Positions 1 through 6,747 of a stretch of 6,951 bases of DNA are shown piece by piece. How positions within the stretch are numbered: position 1 is the stretch's first letter; each line of letters begins with the position of its first letter. The translations under genes and the position numbers were made by a program. The notes under the pieces are model-generated. The model saw only the letters and a list, made by a program, of their open reading frames with translations, ran no database searches and had not been told where the DNA came from. Source of the DNA: Mariprofundus sp. (GTDB taxonomy: Bacteria; Pseudomonadota; Zetaproteobacteria; Mariprofundales; Mariprofundaceae). Location of the stretch: NCBI GenBank assembly GCA_030951095.1, contig JAUZQI010000165.1, positions 1 to 6,951 on the forward strand, given 5' to 3'.

Positions 1-1507
1 TAATATCACGATCAAATTGGGCAAAACGTACTTCGGGAATATGTTCTGCCAGCCATTCATCCAGCTTTTCAATGCCCTCACCCAACGGAAGGAAAGCCGC
101 CTCGCCACATGATTCGCACGTTTTCGGTGTCCTACGCCGCAAACCGCAACTGTGACAACGCAATTGCCCTGCCCGTCGGTGCAGTGTCAACCGCATGGCG
201 CAATCGGGACATTCCGGCACATCGCCGCAGGCAGTGCATTGCAGCGCCGGCGCATAACCGCGCCGATTTAGAAACAGGATTGATTGTTCGCCGGATGCCA
301 GCGTCTGCTTCAAGGCCGAAAACAAGGCATCCGACACCGGCCCCTCGACATGGCGCATATCAATCACGTCAGACCGAATCGGTACCGTTTCCGCCACCAC
401 CCGATGAGGTAAATTCAAACGCTGATAATGGCCAGCCTGAACCTGTCGCCAGCTTTCCAGACTCGGTGTCGCCGAACCCAGAACAATCGGAATATCCAAT
501 TCCTGCGCCAGTAATACCGCCATATCGCGGGCGGAATACGCCATCCCATCTTGTTGTTTGAAACTGATATCATGCTCTTCATCGACCACAATCATCTTCA
601 AATTCGACAAGGGTAGAAACAAAGCCGAGCGCGTGCCGATCAGGATATCCGTTTCATGTAGATACTCACGTACAGTGAATCGTTCCTTCGCTGTCATGGC
701 CGAATGCCAGATGCCCACGCGCCTGAATCGCTGCTTCAAGCGTGAAAGCCACAACGGCGTTAATCCAATTTCCGGCACCAGCACCAACACCTGTCCGCCA
801 GCTTCAATCACCTGCTCCGCCGCCCGGAGATACACTTCTGTTTTGCCGGAACCGGTGCGTCCGAATAACAGAAACGGCTGGAATTTTTGTAAGTTTGCAA
901 TAATCGAGGTAATCGCCTGTTGTTGAAAAGCGGTGGGCTCAGGCGCTGCTGCCAAGACGATATCCAGTTTACGCCACAGTGGGTCGGGATACACCTCTTC
1001 CAACAAACCTTCGCCACAGGCTTTAGCAATTGCATAACGCAATCCGATAGTTTGACCGGAGCGCTGCAACATCAGTTTCAGCGTAATGGCTCCCCGCGTA
1101 CGAAATAGCGTAGCCAGATCAGGATAGACATCAGCCAACTGCTGCCGATCTATACACTTGAAACGGCGAATATCATCCTGCCCGCCCCACCCCAGCGCAC
1201 TGCTCCACAACTCACCCGGTCTAGCCAGATAATAACGCCCTACCCGTTCCAGCCAGTGTGTTCTGAAACTATCAAACAGCGGTTTTTCATCGAGTCTATC
1301 CCACACGCTTTTAAGCTTGATATCGGCTAATGGCTTCGCCTCGCCTAGGATGACGCCAAACCGACTACCCTTGCCAAAAGGCACCTGAACCCGAATCCCT
1401 GTTAGCGGCTCACCCAAACAGCCTGGCCAGCGATAGGTAAAACTGCCAGCCAACGGTGAAAACACCGCCACCTCGACACATACATTAGAGTTGCTTACAT
1501 TCAACAC
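1..1507 (-). CDS. priA: Primosomal protein N' (replication restart helicase PriA), C-terminus cut off by window edge
   Basis: PriA is a superfamily 2 3'-5' DNA helicase that recognises stalled or collapsed forks and reloads the replisome. One uninterrupted frame of 502 codons runs off the left edge; E. coli PriA has about 730 residues, so roughly 230 are missing. Visible motifs are the N-terminal DNA-binding domain (residues 9-100, e.g. VPFGKGSRFGVIL), Walker A GRTGSGKT at 216-223, VLVPEIGLTP just after it, the Walker B DEEH box at 309-312, GSATPSLES, and FLNRRGYAP. Eight zinc cysteines follow at 424, 427, 433, 436, 451, 454, 464 and 467; their spacing is the same as I recall for E. coli PriA (436 to 479). 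The chosen start is GTG at 1507, preceded by AAGG (1520-1517) with a 9-base spacer; no in-frame ATG is nearby, and TTG at 1504 is an alternative. It is separated from the polysaccharide genes by 175 bases with its own probable promoter. The identification is secure. Confidence 0.97.
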   Translation of the reverse strand, partial: MLNVSNSNVCVEVAVFSPLAGSFTYRWPGCLGEPLTGIRVQVPFGKGSRFGVILGEAKPLADIKLKSVWDRLDEKPLFDSFRTHWLERVGRYYLARPGELWSSALGWGGQDDIRRFKCIDRQQLADVYPDLATLFRTRGAITLKLMLQRSGQTIGLRYAIAKACGEGLLEEVYPDPLWRKLDIVLAAAPEPTAFQQQAITSIIANLQKFQPFLLFGRTGSGKTEVYLRAAEQVIEAGGQVLVLVPEIGLTPLWLSRLKQRFRRVGIWHSAMTAKERFTVREYLHETDILIGTRSALFLPLSNLKMIVVDEEHDISFKQQDGMAYSARDMAVLLAQELDIPIVLGSATPSLESWRQVQAGHYQRLNLPHRVVAETVPIRSDVIDMRHVEGPVSDALFSALKQTLASGEQSILFLNRRGYAPALQCTACGDVPECPDCAMRLTLHRRAGQLRCHSCGLRRRTPKTCESCGEAAFLPLGEGIEKLDEWLAEHIPEVRFAQFDRDI

Positions 1508-1516
1508 ATCGAAAAA

Positions 1517-1520
1517 CCTT
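1517..1520 (-). promoter_or_regulatory. Ribosome binding site of priA, deciding a GTG start
   Basis: AAGG at the end of a nine-A run on the minus strand lies 9 bases before GTG 1507. It supports this non-ATG start, since no ATG occurs in frame near the conserved N-terminal PriA sequence. Confidence 0.6.
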
Positions 1521-1527
1521 TTTTTTT

Positions 1528-1674
1528 ACCACAGAGTACACAGCGTTTCACAGAGGAAAGTCAAAAACATTAAGCATTGAATAAGTGCGCGTTTCCAAAA
1601 GCAGCCACCATTATATTTATTTATTCATATGATTTCATGAGCTTCTTCTGGTTTTACTCTGTGTCCTCTGTGGT
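1528..1674. repeat. CACAGAG-type inverted repeats bounding a 147-base intergenic segment
   Basis: The left arm ACCACAGAGTACACAG (1528-1543) and the right arm CTGTGTCCTCTGTGGT (1659-1674) are reverse complements at 15 of 16 positions. The heptamer CACAGAG recurs inside: on the plus strand at 1530-1536, 1539-1545 (as CACAGCG) and 1549-1555, and inverted (CTCTGTG) at 1657-1663 and 1666-1672, giving a 9-10 base period. Similar CACAGAG-rich intergenic repeats are common in environmental bacterial genomes, so this may be one copy of a dispersed non-coding family. No transposase or coding sequence is inside. The right arm ends 9 bases beyond the stop codon of the dehydratase gene, so that gene is intact. 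Only one copy is in view, so dispersal is an inference. Confidence 0.65.
1610..1638 (-). promoter_or_regulatory. Probable sigma-70 promoter for priA
   Basis: On the minus strand a perfect TATAAT (1615-1610) follows ATGAAA (1638-1633, 4 of 6 matches to TTGACA) with a 17-base spacer that is very A/T rich. Transcription would start near 1603, giving a leader of about 95 bases before priA. The call rests on sequence match alone; the promoter lies inside the repeat-bounded segment described separately. Confidence 0.5.
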
Positions 1675-1682
1675 GAATGCCT

Positions 1683-3554
1683 TTAACTATTGCCTTCGCT
1701 ATCCGGTGTAAATTCCGGCACCAGTTGTTGCAATCCCCGGTGCACTGCCTGCACATCGCGACTGGTGCACACACTACGCAAGTGCTCCAACATCTGCTGC
1801 ATCTTCTCCCAATCCGCTTCGCGGCTACCGGAGAGCATAATTTTCGGGTGGCCTGTAGCTTGAAGCGATTCCGCTTCGTGAAACAGTTCCTCATAGAGTT
1901 TTTCTCCCGGCCTGAGTCCTGTAAATGTAATTTCGATATCATGCCCCGGCTCCAGTCCTGTCAGGCGAATCATCTGTTCAGCCAGATCGGTAATTTTGAC
2001 CGGTTTCCCCATATCAAGCACAAATATCTCACCGCCATTTCCCATATAGGCCGCCTGCAAAATCAGACTGACAGCTTCCGGAATGGTCATGAAATAACGG
2101 GTGATATCTGGATGTGTTACCGTTACTGGGCCGCCAGCCTCAATCTGGCTGTGAAACAGGGGAACGACTGAACCCGCCGAGCCCAGCACATTGCCAAAAC
2201 GCGTGGTAATAAATGCAGTATGATTACTACGCCGGTTCAAATTCTGGCAATAGATTTCCGCCGAACGTTTACTTGCCCCCATCACATTGGTCGGATTAAC
2301 CGCCTTATCAGTCGAAATTTGAATAAATTTCTTTACCCCGGCTTCAACAGCCAGATCAGCCAATTGGCAGGTACCCAACACATTGGTTTTCACACCTTCA
2401 GCCGGATTCTGTTCCACTAGGGGCACGTGTTTATAAGCAGCCGCATTAAATACGACGGCGGGACGAAAGTGATCAAATAACCAGCGCATACGATCATCAT
2501 CACGAATATCGCCCAACAGCGCTTTAATCTTGCAACCTGACTCAGCGACAATCGGTTGCAATTCCCGTTCAATCGAATACAGATTGAACTCACCGTGATC
2601 CAGTAACAGCAGATACGACGGTTTGTGTGATAAAATCTGACGGCACAACTCGGAACCAATAGAGCCCCCTGCGCCGGTAACCAGTACACAGCGACCAGCA
2701 ATCAATTGATGAATACCTGTACCATCGAGTTTGACCGTGTCGCGCCCCAACAAATCTTCAATTTGAACCTGCCTGAGCCGTGAAACCTCAACCCGTCCAT
2801 CGGCCAGATCGGCAACGGATGGCAATGTCCGGCATGGTATCGACAATTTCTGACACCTGTTCACCATGGCTTGAATAATTTGATGCGAAGCTGAAGGAAT
2901 CGCCAACAGAACGACGTTAACCGCCATATCACCGATCACCTGTTCCATATCTGACACTCTACCGATCACGCGTACACCCTGAATTTCCTGCCCCTGACGT
3001 CTGTCCGCATCATCCAGGAATCCAACCGGCTCATACGGGCCTGATTTCAACAAATCTCGCACCAGCAACTCGCCTGCCTGACCCGCCCCGATCAGTAGTG
3101 CACGTTCACGTTCCGTCGCATTCAAATGAAGATGGTGATCTTTCAGCCAGCGGTAAAACAGCCGAGGTCCAGCCAAACCCATAGCCAAAATAACAGGGTA
3201 GAGAATCAGTACCGAACGTGGCATACCCTCCAGTCGCTGCCAGATAAACATGACAGTAAACGTTGTTAACGCACCGAATAGTACGGACTGAAGAATACGC
3301 AACAGATCGGGCAGTGATGCAAAACGCCAGATACCGCGGTACAGGCCGAAATACCAAAAGAACGCAGTCTGCACCGGCAATGCAATCAAAATAAGTAAGT
3401 GTAATGCTGGCAGATATGCGGAAGGAATATCTGCCAGATTGAATCTTAGCCAGAACGCCAGCCAAACCGCAGCAACAACCCACAATAGATCGTGTGAAAA
3501 CGCCATCCAGCGACTTCTAAACAACATCAGCTTACTCATAGTCATAGCGGCCAT
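1683..3554 (-). CDS. Membrane-anchored nucleoside-diphosphate-sugar 4,6-dehydratase, WbpM/FlaA1/CapD family
   Basis: The family removes water from UDP-GlcNAc (or a close relative) to give a UDP-4-keto-6-deoxy-N-acetylhexosamine for surface glycans. This 623-residue protein has the long WbpM/PglF architecture. About four membrane helices (roughly 21-37, 48-70, 87-105, 114-134) are followed by a first Rossmann domain with GAGQAG at 156-161. A catalytic extended SDR domain follows, with TGAGGSIG at 293-300, NAAAYKH at 370-376, STDKAVNP at 414-421 and RPGEKLYEE at 548-556. The usual SDR Tyr-x-x-x-Lys is Met425-x-x-x-Lys429, typical of the large dehydratases. ATG 3554 is kept as start, but no good Shine-Dalgarno sequence precedes it; in-frame ATGs at codons 4, 6 and 10 are possible, and none affects the membrane domain. 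A terminator ends 7 bases upstream, so expression may be separate from the genes before it. The family is certain; the exact substrate stereochemistry is inferred. Confidence 0.93.
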   Translation of the reverse strand: MAAMTMSKLMLFRSRWMAFSHDLLWVVAAVWLAFWLRFNLADIPSAYLPALHLLILIALPVQTAFFWYFGLYRGIWRFASLPDLLRILQSVLFGALTTFTVMFIWQRLEGMPRSVLILYPVILAMGLAGPRLFYRWLKDHHLHLNATERERALLIGAGQAGELLVRDLLKSGPYEPVGFLDDADRRQGQEIQGVRVIGRVSDMEQVIGDMAVNVVLLAIPSASHQIIQAMVNRCQKLSIPCRTLPSVADLADGRVEVSRLRQVQIEDLLGRDTVKLDGTGIHQLIAGRCVLVTGAGGSIGSELCRQILSHKPSYLLLLDHGEFNLYSIERELQPIVAESGCKIKALLGDIRDDDRMRWLFDHFRPAVVFNAAAYKHVPLVEQNPAEGVKTNVLGTCQLADLAVEAGVKKFIQISTDKAVNPTNVMGASKRSAEIYCQNLNRRSNHTAFITTRFGNVLGSAGSVVPLFHSQIEAGGPVTVTHPDITRYFMTIPEAVSLILQAAYMGNGGEIFVLDMGKPVKITDLAEQMIRLTGLEPGHDIEITFTGLRPGEKLYEELFHEAESLQATGHPKIMLSGSREADWEKMQQMLEHLRSVCTSRDVQAVHRGLQQLVPEFTPDSEGNS

Positions 3555-3561
3555 GCTTCAC

Positions 3562-3607
3562 AAAAAAAACAGGGCGGCAATCCCTATGCTGAGAATAACC
3601 GCCCCTG
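3562..3607 (-). terminator. Rho-independent terminator after the helix-hairpin-helix gene
   Basis: Read on the minus strand, CAGGGGCGG (3607-3599) pairs with CCGCCCTG (3577-3570) with a single bulged G, followed at once by eight T residues (3569-3562). The loop is about 20 bases. It begins 16 bases past the stop of the secreted HhH gene and ends 7 bases before the dehydratase ATG. Confidence 0.75.
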
Positions 3608-3623
3608 AGTTGTTTATTGGCAA

Positions 3624-3923
3624 TCAGTGCTTGTCTGACTCTTTGTCTTTTCCTTCATCGCTGACTGTCAATTCGTCACCAGCCTTTTCCAGTTTCTTTT
3701 TGCCAATACCTTTAACCTTCAAGAGTTCATCTACACTCTTAAACGCCCCATGTTCATCCCGGTATACAACAATTCTTGCTGCCGTTTTGGCTCCAATACC
3801 ATCCACTTTCTGTAATTCTTTGGCTGTTGCACTGTTAATATTGACCACATCACCAGCCCATGCCAATCCTCCTGCCATAAACATCGCCACGAACAGTGAT
3901 AACAACATCTGTCTTAATTTCAT
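3624..3923 (-). CDS. Secreted ComEA-type helix-hairpin-helix protein
   Basis: A 99-residue protein with a cleavable signal peptide: basic MKLRQ, a hydrophobic stretch to about residue 20, then A-W-A with predicted cleavage after Ala23. The mature part is a tandem helix-hairpin-helix domain: VNINSATA at 27-34, hairpin VDGIGAKTA at 40-48, GAFKSVDELLKV at 59-70, second hairpin VKGIGKKKL at 70-78. A charged Lys/Asp/Glu tail ends at residue 99. ComEA domains bind double-stranded DNA non-specifically in the periplasm and pull DNA in during natural transformation; small stand-alone versions are common in proteobacteria and their role is often untested. The start is ATG 3923 because a strong AAGGAGAGG precedes it; an upstream in-frame ATG would place 11 extra residues, some charged, before the signal peptide. 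It starts one base after the ligase stop. From memory, Pseudomonas aeruginosa also has a ComEA-like gene next to wbpM. The domain is sure; the function in DNA uptake is unproven. Confidence 0.92.
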   Translation of the reverse strand: MKLRQMLLSLFVAMFMAGGLAWAGDVVNINSATAKELQKVDGIGAKTAARIVVYRDEHGAFKSVDELLKVKGIGKKKLEKAGDELTVSDEGKDKESDKH

Positions 3924-3924
3924 T

Positions 3925-5157
3925 TTACCTCTCCTTGTGTACATAAAATCTGTCATCGGACAATGCCACGCCCAACAACAGTATAGCTAGTATAGCAGAA
4001 AAATGTTCCTCTACAGCAGTCGAGCTCAAACCATGAATCACTAGCGCCAATGCTGGCAAAAAAACTAATGGCGCAGTTACTGATTGATCCCAGTCTCGCC
4101 GCCAGCCTTCACGCATCCAATAAAAAAGCATCAGACTCAACAGCGCCAAGCCAGCAGGGCCCCAGCGAACCAAAGCCATCAAATATTGGTTATGCGGATG
4201 TACGAAAGTAAATTTCGATGCCGATAATCCCTCTACCTTCAATGCAGCAACCGCATCCGGAAGACCACCTGTCCCGACACCCAAAACAGGGTGCATCCGG
4301 TAAATGTCCAGCGTGGTTTTCCACATCAAAATACGCTGATTCGCAGCTTGCACCGCATTATTTTGCCAGAACACCGCTACATCCTGTTGTTCTCCGGTCA
4401 TTACAGCCCAGGTACCCAGCACACGTTCTTTTGCCGGCCCAAGCGTCAATGCAAGACTAAATAACACGAAAGTCGCCCCAACAGCCCAAAATAACCGTTT
4501 CCAGTCGCTACGAGCCGCAAACCATTTTACGACCACAGTCACCGCAAGCACAAAAGCCACAATGTAACCACTGCGCCCCTGAGCAGCAAAGATCATCACA
4601 TACGCCCACATTGCCAGAGACCAGCAAAGCCAGCGCAGCTTGCTGGCTGAACGTAACCCCGTAAACAACAGCCATGCTGCCCAAACCCCGTATACAAAAC
4701 CAAACCCGATATGGCCAATATGGCCAGTTGCATTATCCGCACTTGAACCACTCGTTGTCACATGCACATAACCAAACGATTGCAATACACAAAACAGCAG
4801 GTGAAGCGATAAACCCACAGATAGAGCGAGCAGAAAATATCTACGCCACTTCTCATCAGACAGCGTCACCACCAGTACCGGCACCAACAACCAGAACCAC
4901 TGCCTACCTATAATATGCATACCCCAGTCAATATTCTGACTCCAGGTCAGACCGGCCAAAAGCATTGCAAAATAAGCCGTAAAAGCGATGCTCAGCGAAC
5001 GAAATTCATTCCAGCACCGCTTCGCACCCAACCACCACGAACCGGAGACAATACCAAGAGCCAGTGCAATGCCAAGCCCCACGTTCGTTGCCGCTACCGA
5101 GAACGGGAAGGCAATCGCAGCAATACAGAGGAATCCGTTAACAGCTATCAATAACAT
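3925..5157 (-). CDS. O-antigen ligase / polymerase family membrane protein (WaaL/Wzy_C type)
   Basis: A 410-residue polytopic inner-membrane protein with about ten or more hydrophobic segments across its length and a large soluble, presumably periplasmic, loop around residues 240-325. Family signatures are AAQGRSGYI (191-199) with the conserved Arg195, NQRILMW (273-279), the MHPVLGVGTGG stretch (288-298) and HPHNQY (320-325), matching the conserved His/Asn motif of WaaL-type ligases. These enzymes transfer undecaprenyl-linked glycan to lipid A-core (WaaL) or to protein (PglL), or polymerise O-units (Wzy); sequence alone does not settle which. WaaL-like ligation fits the context best. The start chosen is ATG 5157, with AGGG (5168-5165) seven bases upstream; the preceding TTG codon (5160) is the alternative. 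A 42-base gap separates it from the phosphoglycosyl transferase gene, and its stop TAA is one base from the next ATG. Confidence 0.88.
   Translation of the reverse strand: MLLIAVNGFLCIAAIAFPFSVAATNVGLGIALALGIVSGSWWLGAKRCWNEFRSLSIAFTAYFAMLLAGLTWSQNIDWGMHIIGRQWFWLLVPVLVVTLSDEKWRRYFLLALSVGLSLHLLFCVLQSFGYVHVTTSGSSADNATGHIGHIGFGFVYGVWAAWLLFTGLRSASKLRWLCWSLAMWAYVMIFAAQGRSGYIVAFVLAVTVVVKWFAARSDWKRLFWAVGATFVLFSLALTLGPAKERVLGTWAVMTGEQQDVAVFWQNNAVQAANQRILMWKTTLDIYRMHPVLGVGTGGLPDAVAALKVEGLSASKFTFVHPHNQYLMALVRWGPAGLALLSLMLFYWMREGWRRDWDQSVTAPLVFLPALALVIHGLSSTAVEEHFSAILAILLLGVALSDDRFYVHKER
3928..3936 (-). promoter_or_regulatory. Strong ribosome binding site of the ComEA-like gene inside the ligase 3' end
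   Basis: AAGGAGAGG (3936-3928) forms the last Lys-Glu-Arg codons of the ligase gene and sits at optimal distance from ATG 3923 (7 bases after AGGAG). It fixes the start of the HhH gene and implies translational coupling. Confidence 0.85.
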
Positions 5158-5199
5158 CAATCAACCCTGACTGATTTGTAATACGGAACAAAAGAAATC

Positions 5200-5760
5200 T
5201 CAATGCGAAATACCATCTCTGCGAAGCACCCTGATAAAGGTCAACCATAAAATATATATGTCAAAACTCAAAGAATGCCGCTGTAAATATTCTGCATCCA
5301 AATCAACTTTCTGCGGAATCGGCAACTCGTCACGCCCGTTCACCTGCGCCCAACCCGTCACCCCCACAGGCAACACATGCACACCCTTTTCGGTGCGCAA
5401 TGCACTTAAATCATCCTGGTTATACAACGCCGGACGTGGCCCGACAAAACTCATATCCCCCTTGATTACACACCACAATTGCGGCAGTTCATCGAGACTG
5501 AATTTACGCAAAAAACCTCCAATTGGTGTGAGTACCTTTTTTGGATCCTGTAAAAGATGCGTGGCAACCGCAGGTGTATCCACCTTCATGCTGCGAAATT
5601 TCGGCATACGAAATATTTCGTTGTAACGGCCTACCCGATCAGACCAATACAAAACAGGCCCTTTTGATGTCAATTTCACCAACACAGCAATGATCAACAT
5701 TGGAAGCGCTGCAAGGATCAACACAACAAGAGACAACAAAAAATCAAATGCCCGTTTCAT
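5200..5760 (-). CDS. Monotopic phosphoglycosyl transferase (bacterial sugar transferase, PglC/WbaP catalytic type)
   Basis: These enzymes move a sugar-1-phosphate from a UDP-sugar to undecaprenyl phosphate on the inner face of the inner membrane, the first membrane step of O-unit assembly. The 186-residue length is that of the minimal PglC-like form, without the N-terminal four-helix domain of WbaP. It shows one N-terminal re-entrant hydrophobic helix (about 7-29) containing a proline (Pro20), KFRSM at 54-58, the catalytic Asp90-Glu91 dyad in SLDELPQL, GDMSFVGPRP at 101-110 and GVTGWAQVNGRD at 133-144. All expected key residues are present. Its ATG directly abuts the TAA of the upstream epimerase gene, with AAGG (5771-5768) seven bases before it, so the two are likely coupled. 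The sugar specificity cannot be read from sequence; UDP-QuiNAc or UDP-GalNAc-like donors are plausible from the neighbours. Confidence 0.95.
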   Translation of the reverse strand: MKRAFDFLLSLVVLILAALPMLIIAVLVKLTSKGPVLYWSDRVGRYNEIFRMPKFRSMKVDTPAVATHLLQDPKKVLTPIGGFLRKFSLDELPQLWCVIKGDMSFVGPRPALYNQDDLSALRTEKGVHVLPVGVTGWAQVNGRDELPIPQKVDLDAEYLQRHSLSFDIYILWLTFIRVLRRDGISH

Positions 5761-6729
5761 TTACCGGCCTTGTTCCAAATAACGAATCATTTCAGGTAAT
5801 GTTTCTTTCAGGTGATGTTGCGCCTTAAATCCCAGTTCATGTTGAATTTTTTCCGAGCTATAAAACTCCGACCCGGTTAATTTTTCCAGCACATCACTAT
5901 CAAACATAAACCTGCGACCACGTATTTTTCCAATCACATCCCCTCCCTTCGCCAGCGCTTTCAAAACCGGGAATGGTAGCTGCCAGCCAGGGATCGACTT
6001 TTGTAGCGTCTCGCAAATCCAGACATACATCTGACGCGTCGAATAAGCTTGCCCATCAGTTACTATGTAGACATTGCCCGCTGCAGCAGGGTTCTCAGCG
6101 GTCAGTAATGCAGCATGTACAATATCATCAACATGTACCATGGATCGCTGGTTTCGAGTGTCGGGTAAGGGGGGAAACCGCCCGTCGCGAATAGCCCGAA
6201 TCATTTTCGGCAAATTTCCCTTTTCTGTATTACCATAAACCATAACAGGCCGGATGACCACGGGCACAGGCACAAAACTCCCATGCAGAACCAGATGTTC
6301 AGCCATCAGTTTACTGCGGCCGTACATATCCATCGGCAAACCGCCACAACTTTCATCATGTGGGCCACTACCTCTGGCCGACATGGCTTTGACCGAGCTA
6401 AAATAGACCACCCGCTTGACGCCTGCTGTTTTGGCCACCTCTAACAGCCAGCGGGTTGCTTTCACATTGACAGGAAAATATTCTTCCTCATCTATCCAAC
6501 TACCGGAAAGCGCATGCGCCTTCCCTGCCAGATGAAAAATAACATCCACATCTCTGATAATTTCCTCGGGAACAGGTTTGTCGGCCAGATCACAAACAAC
6601 AGCATCAACACCATCAGGCACGATACCACTGCGGGATAGTCCGCGCACAAACCAGCCCTGTCGTTGCAAATAGCTGCACAAATGGCTGCCGATAAATCCG
6701 GAAGCTCCCGTAACAAGCGCCTGTCTCAA
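5761..6729 (-). CDS. NAD-dependent nucleotide-sugar epimerase / 4-reductase, extended SDR (WbpV/WreQ/GalE-like)
   Basis: A 322-residue extended short-chain dehydrogenase acting on a UDP-sugar in the cytoplasm. The N-terminal Rossmann fold has TGASGFIG at residues 7-14, FHLAGKAH near 65-72, a FSS strand at 110-112, the catalytic Tyr136-x-x-x-Lys140 (YGRSK), then RPVMVYG (160-166) and RSMVHVDDIV (195-204). The C-terminal part is the variable substrate domain. Members of this subfamily include UDP-GlcNAc 4-epimerases and the 4-reductases WbpV and WreQ that form UDP-QuiNAc; the two cannot be separated here by eye. No ATG is available at the start. Two TTG codons lie in tandem (6732 and 6729); the second is chosen because AGGGG (6740-6736) is then 6 bases away instead of 3. 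An in-frame stop at 6750-6748 rules out longer starts. It follows the acyltransferase stop by 18 bases and abuts the next gene, so it belongs to the same operon. Confidence 0.9.
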   Translation of the reverse strand: MRQALVTGASGFIGSHLCSYLQRQGWFVRGLSRSGIVPDGVDAVVCDLADKPVPEEIIRDVDVIFHLAGKAHALSGSWIDEEEYFPVNVKATRWLLEVAKTAGVKRVVYFSSVKAMSARGSGPHDESCGGLPMDMYGRSKLMAEHLVLHGSFVPVPVVIRPVMVYGNTEKGNLPKMIRAIRDGRFPPLPDTRNQRSMVHVDDIVHAALLTAENPAAAGNVYIVTDGQAYSTRQMYVWICETLQKSIPGWQLPFPVLKALAKGGDVIGKIRGRRFMFDSDVLEKLTGSEFYSSEKIQHELGFKAQHHLKETLPEMIRYLEQGR

Positions 6730-6747
6730 CAATAGCCCCTGACCGGG

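Noticed and set aside
1..1500. Possible frameshifted or broken priA, and several open frames on the plus strand in this region.
   Set aside because: The minus-strand frame is continuous from GTG 1507 to the edge with all motifs in order. The plus-strand frames have no family motifs and are shadows of it.
1530..1555. CACAGAG repeats as a CRISPR remnant.
   Set aside because: The units are 7 bases at 9-10 base spacing, far too short for CRISPR repeats and spacers, and no cas gene is present.
1528..1674. Inverted repeats read as an intrinsic terminator for the dehydratase gene.
   Set aside because: The loop would be about 115 bases and no T-run follows the second arm on the minus strand (it is an A-run), so it does not fit a Rho-independent terminator.
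3592..3603. GGCGGTTATT on the minus strand as an RfaH ops element (GGCGGTAG core).
   Set aside because: Only the first six bases match, and these are already explained as part of the terminator stem.
3439..3990. A 183-codon plus-strand open frame spanning the dehydratase start, the terminator and the HhH gene.
   Set aside because: It lies opposite three well-supported minus-strand features and its translation shows only composition effects, with no recognisable domain.
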